From: Paenibacillus xylanexedens
Lineage (GTDB): Bacteria; Bacillota; Bacilli; Paenibacillales; Paenibacillaceae
DNA length: 64,000 bases
Reading direction: 5' to 3'
Assembly: GCF_007680605.1 (NCBI RefSeq)
Contig: NZ_VEIO01000004.1
Span: 231,011 to 295,010 of the forward strand
This document shows, in pieces, positions 34,185 through 43,168 of this stretch (position 1 is the stretch's first letter; each line of letters begins with the position of its first letter). The position numbers and the translations under genes are program-made. The notes beneath the pieces are model-generated. The model did no database searches. It saw only the letters and a list, made by a program, of their open reading frames with translations, and had not been told where the DNA came from.

Positions 34185-34285
34185 TAATGATAAGAAAGTT
34201 AATATAGAAAGAACGTTGAAGTTCTTAATATCCACAGTGATTTCTTTTAACGAGAGTCAGCTTTTTCAAAGAAAGGATGGCAGCA

Positions 34286-34957
34286 ATGAAGGTGATTTTA
34301 TATGGTGTAACAGGTATGATCGGTCAGTTAGCATTAAGAGAAAGTTTACGCGATCCAGAAGTTGAACATGTATTAGCAATTGTACGTAAACCAACAACCA
34401 ACCAACATGAGAAATATCAAGAAATAGTTTTACCAGATATTTCTGATCTTTCTCAAATTCAGGATAAAGTAACGGGATATGATGCATGTTTTTATTTAAT
34501 TGGTGTTAGATCAGCTGGTATGTCAGAGGCTGACTATATTCATATCACCTATGAATTGACAATAAAAGTAGCCTCTCAATTAGTCAAACTTAATCCCGAT
34601 ATGAAAATGATTTATATTACGGGAATGGGAGTAGATAGTACGGAGCAAGGACCAGAACTATGGGCTCGTGTGGAAGGAAAAACGGAAAATGCGTTAATTC
34701 GCCTTCCTTTCAAAGGAGCATATATGTTACGTCCATTAGTTATTTTACCCATGCACGGTGTTCGTTCAAAAACAGCACTTTATCGTATCCTATCCAATGT
34801 ATTAAAACCTTTGCATCCGTTGCTAAAACGAATGAAGTGGGCTATAACATCTGAACAATTGGGTCAGGTTATGGTACATTTAGCCAAAACCGGAACAACT
34901 AAAGAAGTGGTAGAGAATGAAAAGTTAAAAGAAATGGCGTTATCCATTCAAAAATAA
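34286..34957 (+). CDS. NAD(P)-binding oxidoreductase, NmrA/SDR-like
   Basis: A 223-aa Rossmann protein beginning MKVILYGVTGMIGQLALRE with the GxxGxxG nucleotide site at 8-14. Length and the ITGMGVDSTEQG stretch (about 112-123) fit atypical short-chain dehydrogenases related to YtfG or NmrA. The usual YxxxK is not evident. The ATG at 34286 is 8 nt after AAGGA; another ATG 9 nt upstream is possible. Its partner TetR gene lies 144 bp upstream. Inducible handling of a reactive compound is an inference. Confidence 0.8.
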   Translation: MKVILYGVTGMIGQLALRESLRDPEVEHVLAIVRKPTTNQHEKYQEIVLPDISDLSQIQDKVTGYDACFYLIGVRSAGMSEADYIHITYELTIKVASQLVKLNPDMKMIYITGMGVDSTEQGPELWARVEGKTENALIRLPFKGAYMLRPLVILPMHGVRSKTALYRILSNVLKPLHPLLKRMKWAITSEQLGQVMVHLAKTGTTKEVVENEKLKEMALSIQK

Positions 34958-35128
34958 GATGTGTTAGAAAATTGAACTAACGAAGGCCCTATTGGATTGC
35001 ATCTGTTAAGCTAATCTGCCCGTTAGGTGCTAATCGTCTGGTCATGAAGCAGGAGAATCTAGTTATTTTCCAATATTAAAATGTTAAGTTCGTAGTGTTC
35101 AATACTGAAATTGAACTCTATTCACCTA

Positions 35129-36394
35129 CTAATTCGACGGTTTTTGCTCCCCGTGGTATCCACGATCTCCGTAAGGCTCCAGCTTCTCGAACCAGCTTTC
35201 CAAACATTTGGCAAGCGCATCCTTCGGATCGGCATAGGGATTATCATCCTTTTTCATGACTTCCAATACTTCAATCGTAAATGCACTCTCACCGTATTCA
35301 TTCCACTCTGCCTGTAAACGTCGATTCAGATGGCTTCCCATCTGCAGCATAAATTGCTGTCCGTTAATGGTCTTCAGATTAGGCGTGCTGTCGATGTATA
35401 CTTTGCCGTTTCGTTCATTCCGAATTTGATATACGCCTGCTTCTATTTTGACTTCTTTGGCTTGTTCCTGTAACTCTTTGCGTCGATCCATGCTCTTCTC
35501 TCCTTTACTTGTTCTTTCTTCTGAAACTTGCTGCTCCATGGCTGGGGCAGACGAGTTATCTGCCAACTTTGCTGATGATCCTTTCGTCTGTTTCCCATCC
35601 CCTCTACCGTTCCCTTGTTCCTCTGCTACACGACCCAGCCAGTACTGGCTGCCATCCTCCTTTCGCTCTAACAGACCATAATCCACCAGATATCTCCGAA
35701 TCTCGACATAGTCAGCATGTACCTTCTCCAAGAGTGCGTTCACTTGTTTTTCGGTGTACTGACGCCGGGATTCAAAACGTTTGGCAATCTCTGCAAGCAC
35801 GATATACTTATGTTTTTGCTGCATATGGAACGTAGTCATTGGGCCACTTGTACCTTCCGGGAAATATTTGTGTAACACCTGTTTCTGTTCCTCTTCCGAT
35901 ATTTCAAAGGAATGCTGATGAATCGTATGCCCTTGTTTCATAATGGGCGACACCCATGTTGCCGGAGCATGCAGGTCTTTATTTTTCAACAGTTCCATTA
36001 ACGCCAGAAATATTTTGGCCTGCCTCTCCTTTTCCTTCAAAACGAATCGATGGTTTCGAATGGTAGACGCACTGCCGATGCCCAGAGCCTGTTGCACTTC
36101 TGCATCCTTTTTCCCTTCATAGAACTGGGCCAGCAGACCTCGCTGTACATCCGACAATCCTGTCACACTTTTATCCAGCTCCAGCAAATATTCAAATACC
36201 GACCCATGGACCTTCTCAATATGAACACGCATGTAACGAACCGCATCATAGAGCACGCCTTCTTCGGGGTAAACAATCCCTGGTTCTGTTGTAAAACCGC
36301 AACAAATACAAAAATAGGCCGTTCCTTCCTCTACATATCCGCGTTTAATCTCTTCGAGAGAGGCTGTCTGCAATCTTGAATCCGAGGCTTTCAT
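35129..36394 (-). CDS. DUF2087 protein with C-terminal GIY-YIG-like domain
   Basis: A 421-aa multidomain protein. It has an N-terminal cysteine pair CICC (28-31), a sigma-70/LuxR-like helix-turn-helix (about 78-115, LSDVQRGLLAQFYEGKKDAE), a DUF2087 domain (about 165-250, EEEQKQVLHKYFPEG), an acidic linker, and a GIY-YIG-like domain (about 312-400, GVYQIRN...GKVYIDS). After VYIDS the residues are TPNLKTINGQ, so the usual catalytic arginine is missing. A DNA-binding regulator with a retired nuclease domain is likely. It has no operon partners. Confidence 0.75.
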   Translation of the reverse strand: MKASDSRLQTASLEEIKRGYVEEGTAYFCICCGFTTEPGIVYPEEGVLYDAVRYMRVHIEKVHGSVFEYLLELDKSVTGLSDVQRGLLAQFYEGKKDAEVQQALGIGSASTIRNHRFVLKEKERQAKIFLALMELLKNKDLHAPATWVSPIMKQGHTIHQHSFEISEEEQKQVLHKYFPEGTSGPMTTFHMQQKHKYIVLAEIAKRFESRRQYTEKQVNALLEKVHADYVEIRRYLVDYGLLERKEDGSQYWLGRVAEEQGNGRGDGKQTKGSSAKLADNSSAPAMEQQVSEERTSKGEKSMDRRKELQEQAKEVKIEAGVYQIRNERNGKVYIDSTPNLKTINGQQFMLQMGSHLNRRLQAEWNEYGESAFTIEVLEVMKKDDNPYADPKDALAKCLESWFEKLEPYGDRGYHGEQKPSN

Positions 36395-36623
36395 CCTTCG
36401 CCGTCCTTTCTCTAATCCATCTAATGTATTTTGATTTGTGAGTTATTTGGAGTTCCAGGTTAATCTGTATTGATTCATACGGGGAATTTAATTAAATAAA
36501 TCTCATTTCTTATTTTTGTTAATTTGTTTGTTTATTTATAGATATAATATTATTATGTTTGTTTATTGTCAAACCAACTGGGCGGGTCAGATGCCTCAAA
36601 CATAGTCCAATCTCCTGCAAAAA

Positions 36624-36658
36624 AGAAAAAAGACTGCCGGTTCATCACCCCGACAGCC
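36624..36658 (-). terminator. Rho-independent terminator of second chemoreceptor gene
   Basis: On the minus strand GGCTGTCGG and CCGGCAGTC pair around GGTGATGAA and are followed by six T. Confidence 0.75.
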
Positions 36659-36684
36659 TTCATACCCACTTCATACTCTTTACA

Positions 36685-38712
36685 TTATAATTTGAATCGT
36701 TCAATCATGCTCTGCAGATCCTCTGCCATGCGAGACAAGGCCGCTGAAGATGCCGCAACCTCCTCCATTGTAGCAAGCTGCTCCTGAGCCGCCGCCGAGC
36801 CATCCTCGGTGCCCGCAGCAATCCGGTTAGAGAGTACCATCGTTTCGTTTACAGCTTTGTTCACATGTCCCATTCCTTGATCGATCTGACGGGAAGCTGT
36901 AGCCGCCTCTTTGGCCTGAGCTGCAACAGTTTGAACCGCATCACGAATCGTCTGAAAGGCTTCTCCAGCCTCAGCGATCATCTGCGAGCTTCTCATCATA
37001 CCTTCACCTGTGCGTGCGAAGGTAGACTGAACAGCATGAGTCTTCTCATGCATCTCGCGCATAAGCTCATTGATCCGCTCTGCCGAAGCGCCTGAGCTGT
37101 TCGCAAGCAATTTCACTTCGTTCGCAACCACGGCAAATCCCCGGCCATGCTCGCCCGCTCTCGAAGCCTCAATGGAAGCATTCAGTGCCAGAATGTTCGT
37201 CTGTTTGGCAATGGCTGTAATCTCCGCTACAATCTCCAGAATTTCATCATTTTTCGCTCGCAGATCTTCGATAACATCCTCCACAGCCTTGCTCTCATCA
37301 TTCACTTGCTTTATATGGGATACGGCCTCCTGCATCGTGACCATACCCGTTTCCGATTTGGAGGATGCTTCAATCGCAATACGCTCTGCGTCTCCGGCTC
37401 TTGCAGAGATCTCCTTCACGCCAAGCGACATCTCACCGACAAGCTGCTCTGTCGCTGCAAGACTTTCATTCTGCATCGTTGTTCCTGCAGCTGCATCTTG
37501 CATCAACTCGGCCACCTGCTCTGTTGCTTTGGAGGTCTGCTCGGAGCTTGCCATCAACTCTTCGGATGACGCTGCCAGTTGACTCGATGTATCATGCACC
37601 TCGCCCAGGACATTACGCAGTGAAGTTGTCATCATATCAAAACTATCACCAAGCTGACCGAACTCATCCTTGCGCCGCAGGCCTACGCGAACCGTCAGGT
37701 CCCCCGCACTTACTTGAGATGCCGCTTGCGTTAGCTGCTGCAACGGACGATGAATGCTACGGATAATAAAGATCAACAGCACAATACCTACTATAATTGC
37801 TACGCCTACAAGTGTAATCGCACGAATCATAATCGGTTGTACGGACTCTGCCGCTTCGGAGGGAATCATCTCGCCTACAATTTTCCAGCCCGTGGCCGTA
37901 TTTGTGTAAAATACAGCCTCCATCGGTTGACCATCATATGTATAATTCACGGTTCCCCGATCTTTCGTATACATTTCGTTAATGTAACTTTGATCAGACT
38001 GAGTACCGGATTCAATCTTGTAATGGAATAGAAACTTTCCGCCATTATCCAGCATATACAGTTTCCCTGCTTTGCCGATATGGATCTGGTCCACCGTCTC
38101 CTTCAGATGATTCAAGCTTACATTGGCGCCAAAAACGCCTTGTCCGTCCGCAAGCTTGGCTGCTGCCGTCACCACCCATTCCCCTGTCGTTGAAGACTGA
38201 TAGGTATCTGAGATGACTGGCTCCGATTGCGACATCGCCATTTTGTACCATGGACGTTCACGAGGATCATAGATCTGGTTTCCGGCATCAGGGGATTTCA
38301 TCCAGCTTCCATCCTCCGCTCCAGCTGTAAGTACACCTAGTTCTTTATGGTTTTTGGACATTCGATCCATCTGAGCTTGAAGCGCAGGGGACTTGTTAAT
38401 AATGTCTTCGGATGTAATACCCGATGCCATCTGTGCAGCGTTGTCCTTCTCCATATTGAGCATCTGATCAATCTGCAGACTAAGCATTTCCGTTTTGGCC
38501 TGTGCAGAACGAGTAATCTCCATTTTAACCTGATCTGCTGCCTTAAGATAAGCAAGCCACCCTACACTAAGACTGGGAACGATCAGGAATAAAAGGAATG
38601 CGGCAATCAGCCGTTTTTTTACAGTCAACGTATACCAGGATTGAAACCGTCCCTTCATTTTTTTCCCTGCTTGAGGCTTTTTTTGAAGCCTTTTTTGAAG
38701 CCCTTTTCTCAT
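36685..38712 (-). CDS. Methyl-accepting chemotaxis protein with dCache domain
   Basis: A 675-aa chemoreceptor built like the one at 30671: a lysine-rich start, helix (about 34-55), dCache domain (about 60-285, with DPRERPWYKMA), second helix, HAMP and the signalling tip ITAIAKQTNILALNASIEAS (about 497-516). The N-terminal 18 residues are encoded by imperfect repeats (LQKRLQKK), and the ATG at residue 19, after CAGGG, is a possible alternative start. Both receptors end in LQ..VEQFKL or LQSMIERFKL, pointing to a shared ancestor. Confidence 0.92.
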   Translation of the reverse strand: MRKGLQKRLQKKPQAGKKMKGRFQSWYTLTVKKRLIAAFLLFLIVPSLSVGWLAYLKAADQVKMEITRSAQAKTEMLSLQIDQMLNMEKDNAAQMASGITSEDIINKSPALQAQMDRMSKNHKELGVLTAGAEDGSWMKSPDAGNQIYDPRERPWYKMAMSQSEPVISDTYQSSTTGEWVVTAAAKLADGQGVFGANVSLNHLKETVDQIHIGKAGKLYMLDNGGKFLFHYKIESGTQSDQSYINEMYTKDRGTVNYTYDGQPMEAVFYTNTATGWKIVGEMIPSEAAESVQPIMIRAITLVGVAIIVGIVLLIFIIRSIHRPLQQLTQAASQVSAGDLTVRVGLRRKDEFGQLGDSFDMMTTSLRNVLGEVHDTSSQLAASSEELMASSEQTSKATEQVAELMQDAAAGTTMQNESLAATEQLVGEMSLGVKEISARAGDAERIAIEASSKSETGMVTMQEAVSHIKQVNDESKAVEDVIEDLRAKNDEILEIVAEITAIAKQTNILALNASIEASRAGEHGRGFAVVANEVKLLANSSGASAERINELMREMHEKTHAVQSTFARTGEGMMRSSQMIAEAGEAFQTIRDAVQTVAAQAKEAATASRQIDQGMGHVNKAVNETMVLSNRIAAGTEDGSAAAQEQLATMEEVAASSAALSRMAEDLQSMIERFKL

Positions 38713-38748
38713 TATCTATCTATCTCCCATCATTAAGTTCAACTCTTT

Positions 38749-38776
38749 TTATCGGAAAGTTCGCCGCGAAACATTA
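38749..38776 (-). promoter_or_regulatory. SigD-type promoter of second chemoreceptor gene
   Basis: On the minus strand TAAT, 16 nt, TCCGATAA lies about 35 nt before the first ATG. It is a one-off match to the SigD consensus with slightly long spacing. Confidence 0.45.
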
Positions 38777-38852
38777 TGTATCCATATTAAATAATCGCAT
38801 TTTTAATGATCTGATCCTATTACTTGGATATACTCTCTTTTTGACCCCCTTG

Positions 38853-38880
38853 TTGGGATCGTTTACAATATTTATATAAT
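38853..38880 (+). promoter_or_regulatory. SigA-type promoter of the stalk/beta-lactamase gene
   Basis: TTGGGA (38853-38858) and TATAAT (38875-38880) are 16 nt apart, and a strong AAGGAG follows at 38902. Confidence 0.55.
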
Positions 38881-38916
38881 GGTTTAATAAGAGACACTTG
38901 GAAGGAGAGGGCTCAA

Positions 38917-40368
38917 ATCTTAGGCAAGTTTCACAAGCAACAATCTGTATCTAGTCGTCGCTATTCATCCACGCTACGTATTTTACTCGCATTCATTCTA
39001 TGTGCAGGCCCGATATTCGGGCTATCTAACAACACCACTGTTTCTGCATCGCAGACTACGCAGGCCGTCCATATTGAAGTCAACGGAGAGCCGCAATTCT
39101 GGAACAACGCTCCGCTTATTCTAAAAGGCACAACATTCGTCCCCTTACGAGATGTAGTCCAATCTGTTAAAGGGAATTTGAAGTGGGATGCTCGTACCAA
39201 CACAGCTACAATAACCGTTGGCAGGGACAAGCTGGTGCATCAAGCCGGAAGCAAATCTATTAAAGTAAACCAGGTTTCTCTCGCCTCTCCAGTGAATTCA
39301 CGCACCATTAACGGCACATTAATGATTCCTGTCCGGACCCTGGCGAATGCTTTGAAGGCCGATATCCAAGTCCAGCGAACGCCTTCAGGCCAGATGAATG
39401 TTGGTATAACGACTGACCAGGTCAGCGTGTTAAATCCTGAAGTGGCTAGCGTAGACACATATCTGCGCGAGATCAACTATCCGGGGATGGCTCTGATTGC
39501 ACGAGACGGCGAAGTCTTGCTCAAACAGGGGTATGGTCTTGCTGACGAACAGACAATGAATCGTCCGGACCAGAAGACCCGTATCGCCTCCTTAAGCAAG
39601 TCATTCACTGCGGCTTCCATTTTGAGTCTCGCAGAAGCAGGTAAGTTGGATATTCAAGATCCAATCTCCACCTATATTTCGGGCATCCCGAAGGGAGATC
39701 AGATTACCCTGCATATGTTACTATCCCAAACGTCAGGTCTGCCGTCGGCCTTTGGTCGCGGGGAAGGCGATACACTTGAAAAAACGGTAGAAGAGATTCG
39801 CCACAAAACGTTGAAGTTCGAACCCGGCAGTGCCTACCTGTACAGCAATAGCGGTTACGTGCTGCTTGCGTACGTTGTGGAACAGGTATCTGGCATGAGT
39901 TATGCAGACTATGTTCAACAAACCATTCTGGGTCCGCTCGGCATGCAGGATTCAGGAGAAGCATCCCGCAAAGTGCATACGAACAGTGGATTTGTCCAGC
40001 AGGGAAAAGGATGGACACCTGCGCCTTATTATGTTTCACAATCCGGGTCAGGTACGATCTATTCGACCGTGGATGATCTGCTGAAATGGGATCGGGCACT
40101 GTACACTGACCAGATTCTCAGTCAGGAAACGATTGAAACGATGTATAAGCCCTATTCCAATAAAAATTACGGCTATGCCTGGATTCTCAAGGAAAATGGA
40201 ACAAAACGCACCGTCTTCCATAATGGAAGCGGCGGCGGATTTTCCACAGCATTTTCACGTAATTTATCCGATGATATTACCATTATCCTGCTCGGTAATC
40301 ATGCAGGCATGGATATGACCACACTGCTAAGTGATGTAGAGGCACGAACGGCCAAAGCTTTGCAATAG
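38917..40368 (+). CDS. Secreted serine hydrolase with copper-amine-oxidase stalk domain, ATC start
   Basis: The frame gives 483 aa from ATC at 38917. A signal peptide (about 1-47: basic start, LRILLAFILCAGPIFGL, VSA-S) precedes a copper amine oxidase N-terminal-like stalk domain (about 50-165, VPLRDVVQSV and MIPVRTLANAL) and a class C beta-lactamase/DD-peptidase-fold domain (about 170-480) with SxxK in ASLSKSF (near 226-232), YSN (near 309-311) and HNGSG (near 433-437). No ATG, GTG or TTG exists in frame before the signal peptide, while AAGGAG ends 9 nt before the ATC. The first TTG (39178) would cut off signal and half the stalk. Cell-wall peptide or ester hydrolysis is likely. Confidence 0.8.
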   Translation: MLGKFHKQQSVSSRRYSSTLRILLAFILCAGPIFGLSNNTTVSASQTTQAVHIEVNGEPQFWNNAPLILKGTTFVPLRDVVQSVKGNLKWDARTNTATITVGRDKLVHQAGSKSIKVNQVSLASPVNSRTINGTLMIPVRTLANALKADIQVQRTPSGQMNVGITTDQVSVLNPEVASVDTYLREINYPGMALIARDGEVLLKQGYGLADEQTMNRPDQKTRIASLSKSFTAASILSLAEAGKLDIQDPISTYISGIPKGDQITLHMLLSQTSGLPSAFGRGEGDTLEKTVEEIRHKTLKFEPGSAYLYSNSGYVLLAYVVEQVSGMSYADYVQQTILGPLGMQDSGEASRKVHTNSGFVQQGKGWTPAPYYVSQSGSGTIYSTVDDLLKWDRALYTDQILSQETIETMYKPYSNKNYGYAWILKENGTKRTVFHNGSGGGFSTAFSRNLSDDITIILLGNHAGMDMTTLLSDVEARTAKALQ

Positions 40369-40693
40369 AGTCGGTCGCTGGAAGCATCATAACGTGGCCG
40401 TAAGGAGCCAACGATTCAGCGAGGTTAGAAGTTTGTGGTTTGTGTTGTGCGTTTTGTGGTTTGTGCCTTGTGGTGCGTGCCTGTTGCGTTTTGGTTAGTG
40501 GTTGGTGCTCTGATTGGCGTTGGCGGTTTGGGGCTAGAGTAGGTTGAGGTCAAGGAGTAGCTGAGATTGGGTTGCGGGTTGATTGGGGTTAGAGTTAGGT
40601 AGAGTTGAAGATTACGGTTTGGGATGAGGTTTGGGGTGAGGTCTGGAGTGAGGTTTGGGTTGGCTACACAGTCTTCACCCACCCCCTGTTTAT

Positions 40694-40890
40694 TCTAACG
40701 ATCTCAGATGAGCTTATTTGAGCGATAATCACCCTTCAGAAATTGTAACGATCACCAGTAACCTTATTTCTCCAAAAACACATGATCAAAGCCCATTTTC
40801 GCATCAATTCCTATAAATAAGCTTTCCTGTGATCGTTAGAATATAAAACCGGCTAATATCACCCAAATAACGTTTCTGGGGATCGTTAGA
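40694..40890. repeat. Four-unit palindromic element, copy C
   Basis: Direct units start TCTAACGATC at 40694 and TGTAACGATC at 40744; inverted units end GATCGTTAGA at 40815-40840 and 40865-40890. Starts are spaced exactly 50, 71 and 50 bp. Its central spacer shares CTCCAAAAA and CATTTTC with copy A. Confidence 0.88.
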
Positions 40891-41009
40891 TTTTAGCCAC
40901 CATCAAAATGAACCCAATATCATCATTCGTGGTCACTAGAATCGGTTACGGTTTGGTTATCATTCATAATGCTTACTGCATGTACAATAATAGGCGTATG
41001 CAACCACGC

Positions 41010-41043
41010 AAAGGGCCGAAGCATAAAAAGCTTCGGTCCTTTT
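41010..41043 (+). terminator. Orphan terminator-like hairpin
   Basis: AAAGG.CCGAAGC and GCTTCGG.CCTTT pair around ATAAAAA. No gene ends just upstream, so it may close an untracked small RNA or simply block read-through. Confidence 0.55.
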
Positions 41044-41330
41044 GTTATTCTTATATCTCGTTGTTATATCGGCTGTGTGAGGAGACACCAGTTCATCCCT
41101 CATATCCTTAAAAATTTCAGTTTCAGCTATGTTGATTCCCCTCATATTACGTCATATTTCTTCTTATTTCGTAATATTGAGTCATATATATTTATATATC
41201 TTCATATATATTTATATTTCTTCATATATCGTCATACCGCTTCATATATCTTTATATCTCTTTATATTGCTTCATAGTAGCCTCATATACCTTTATTCTC
41301 TACCTGTAAATCTACTGAACCTGCATCTAT

Positions 41331-43067
41331 TTATTCAATCGTGACAGGAAGCTCACCCTTGAACGGAATCTGTCCCATCATCGCTTTCGCTGCACTACTC
41401 ATCGCGAGAGGCCGGCTCTCATATGCCGCAATATAAGTCCGCACATCCGGCAACTTCTGTAGGTCGTACGGACTGCGAAGTGCGGTTACAGCCAGCGGTT
41501 TGCCAAGTTGCTGAAGCCAGCCGATCAACCGACATTGCGGGTCACCAGAAGGGCTACCTGCATTATAAGTGCCGATCACAATCTGCCTCACATCCACCGC
41601 TTCTGCGGCTTGAAGCAGACGAGCCGAGGAAAGCGCAATTTCATCCGCCGCTACCCTCATATCCACCACTTCCAGACCTTGAGCAGACAAAGCCCCTCCT
41701 AGTGTTGCCCCTCCATCCAACCGTTCATCAGCAATGCTTGTCACTTCTGCGGCAACCGTAATGACAAGTGTTCGCTCTTGTTTGAGCGGCAACATATGTT
41801 GTGCATCCCGAATTAATGTAATGCTCTTCTCACTGATTCGCCGGGCTACCTCCTGATGCTGTGGACTATTACGTTGAAACGGCTCGGCAAATGGCTGATT
41901 TGCATTCATGGAATCGCGAACAACCGCCGGGGTCATATGGTAATCATCCACACCAGATTTCCTGCTCATACCGGCAGATATCTCTACTGCCGTGCCGCTC
42001 TCTAGCCCCATCTCCACATTCATCAGCCCACGCTTCATTTTATATGTCAGCAAACGTCTAACGGACTCATCAATCCGCCGCTCACTGATACGCCCACTTT
42101 TCACCGCATTCATCAATGCTTCAAAAGCTCCCACCTGTAACTGTGCCGTATGACTGATCAGTACCATATCCGCTCCAGCTTCAACCGCCATCACTGCCGC
42201 ATCGACCGTGCCGTAGTGAGTAGCGATCGCCTTCATCTCCATACAGTCCGTCAAGATCACCCCCTCATATCCGAGCTCCTTACGTAGCAGTCCAGTCAAA
42301 ACAGAATGGGATAATGTCACTGGCAGACGCTCTGGCTCCAGTGCCGGAAAATAAATGTGAGCAGACATCATCGCGTCCACACCCTCTGCGATGGCTGCAC
42401 GAAATGGCACAAGCTCCACCTGATCCACCCGCGTTCTGTCATGTGTAATCACAGGAAGATCCAGATGGGAATCCGTATCCGTATCTCCATGGCCGGGAAA
42501 ATGTTTGGCGGTTGCAGCGATACCTGCTTGCTGAAAGCCAGCAATCGTCGCTACTCCAAATTCGGCAACAGCTTCGGCTGTTTCCCCGAAGGAACGCACG
42601 CCAATGACCGGGTTGCTCGCATTGTTATTCACGTCAAGCACAGGAGCAAAGTTCATATTAATGCCTATCGATTGTAGTTCCATTCCACTAATGTGGGCTG
42701 CCTCATAAGCGTCTTGTACCGATCCAGCTGCCGCAATGGCCATAGGCCCTGGCATTAAAGCAACACCCTGCGTAATTCGAGCCACCATGCCGCCTTCCTG
42801 GTCAATAGCAATCCAGAGAGGTACATTGCCACTTGCTTGCGCAATATTCTGCAAACCGCCGGATAGCCGCTCTACCTGTTCAGGCGAAACCACATTCCTC
42901 GCAAAATAAACGATGCCGCCAATCGGGTAATCCCCAAGCAGCTTCTCTATCTCGCCTTCCGGCTCCGTTCCATGAAATCCGCATAACAGCATCTGCCCGA
43001 TCTTATCTCTTAAGGTCATCTGTCCGATTCTTTGCTTCACCCTGTCCTTCAAGCTACGCATTAGCAT
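41331..43067 (-). CDS. nagZ: NagZ, beta-N-acetylhexosaminidase (GH3)
   Basis: A 578-aa GH3 enzyme that releases N-acetylglucosamine from muropeptide sugars. The N-terminal TIM-barrel has KHFPGHGDTDTDSH (about 193-206), with the Asp/His dyad typical of NagZ, and the nucleophile in VILTDCMEMKA (about 269-279). A C-terminal alpha/beta domain (about 385-578) is present as in Bacillus NagZ. The start at 43067, 7 nt after GGAGGAGG, gives no signal peptide, so the enzyme is predicted cytoplasmic. It is the last gene of the importer operon. Confidence 0.88.
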   Translation of the reverse strand: MLMRSLKDRVKQRIGQMTLRDKIGQMLLCGFHGTEPEGEIEKLLGDYPIGGIVYFARNVVSPEQVERLSGGLQNIAQASGNVPLWIAIDQEGGMVARITQGVALMPGPMAIAAAGSVQDAYEAAHISGMELQSIGINMNFAPVLDVNNNASNPVIGVRSFGETAEAVAEFGVATIAGFQQAGIAATAKHFPGHGDTDTDSHLDLPVITHDRTRVDQVELVPFRAAIAEGVDAMMSAHIYFPALEPERLPVTLSHSVLTGLLRKELGYEGVILTDCMEMKAIATHYGTVDAAVMAVEAGADMVLISHTAQLQVGAFEALMNAVKSGRISERRIDESVRRLLTYKMKRGLMNVEMGLESGTAVEISAGMSRKSGVDDYHMTPAVVRDSMNANQPFAEPFQRNSPQHQEVARRISEKSITLIRDAQHMLPLKQERTLVITVAAEVTSIADERLDGGATLGGALSAQGLEVVDMRVAADEIALSSARLLQAAEAVDVRQIVIGTYNAGSPSGDPQCRLIGWLQQLGKPLAVTALRSPYDLQKLPDVRTYIAAYESRPLAMSSAAKAMMGQIPFKGELPVTIE

Positions 43068-43168
43068 TACGTGTCCTCCTCCCATGAACCTCAAACCCTC
43101 GTGCCAAAGAGCAGCATCCCTGTCTGCCATGCTACTCTTCATCCATCCCTGCCTGCTCATCAGGCCCG

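Larger units (their letters stand above)
40369..41330. other. Long intergenic region with element copy C and biased tracts
   Basis: About 40425-40675 is strongly G+T rich on the plus strand with repeated GGTTTG/GTTGG words. Element copy C follows, then an orphan terminator (41010-41043) and an AT-rich stretch of TTCATATATC-like words (about 41130-41300). No gene is convincing. Confidence 0.6.

Noticed and set aside
41129..41344. Hydrophobic 71-aa frame
   Set aside because: Encoded by AT-rich TTCATATATC-type repeats; resembles a membrane protein only by composition.
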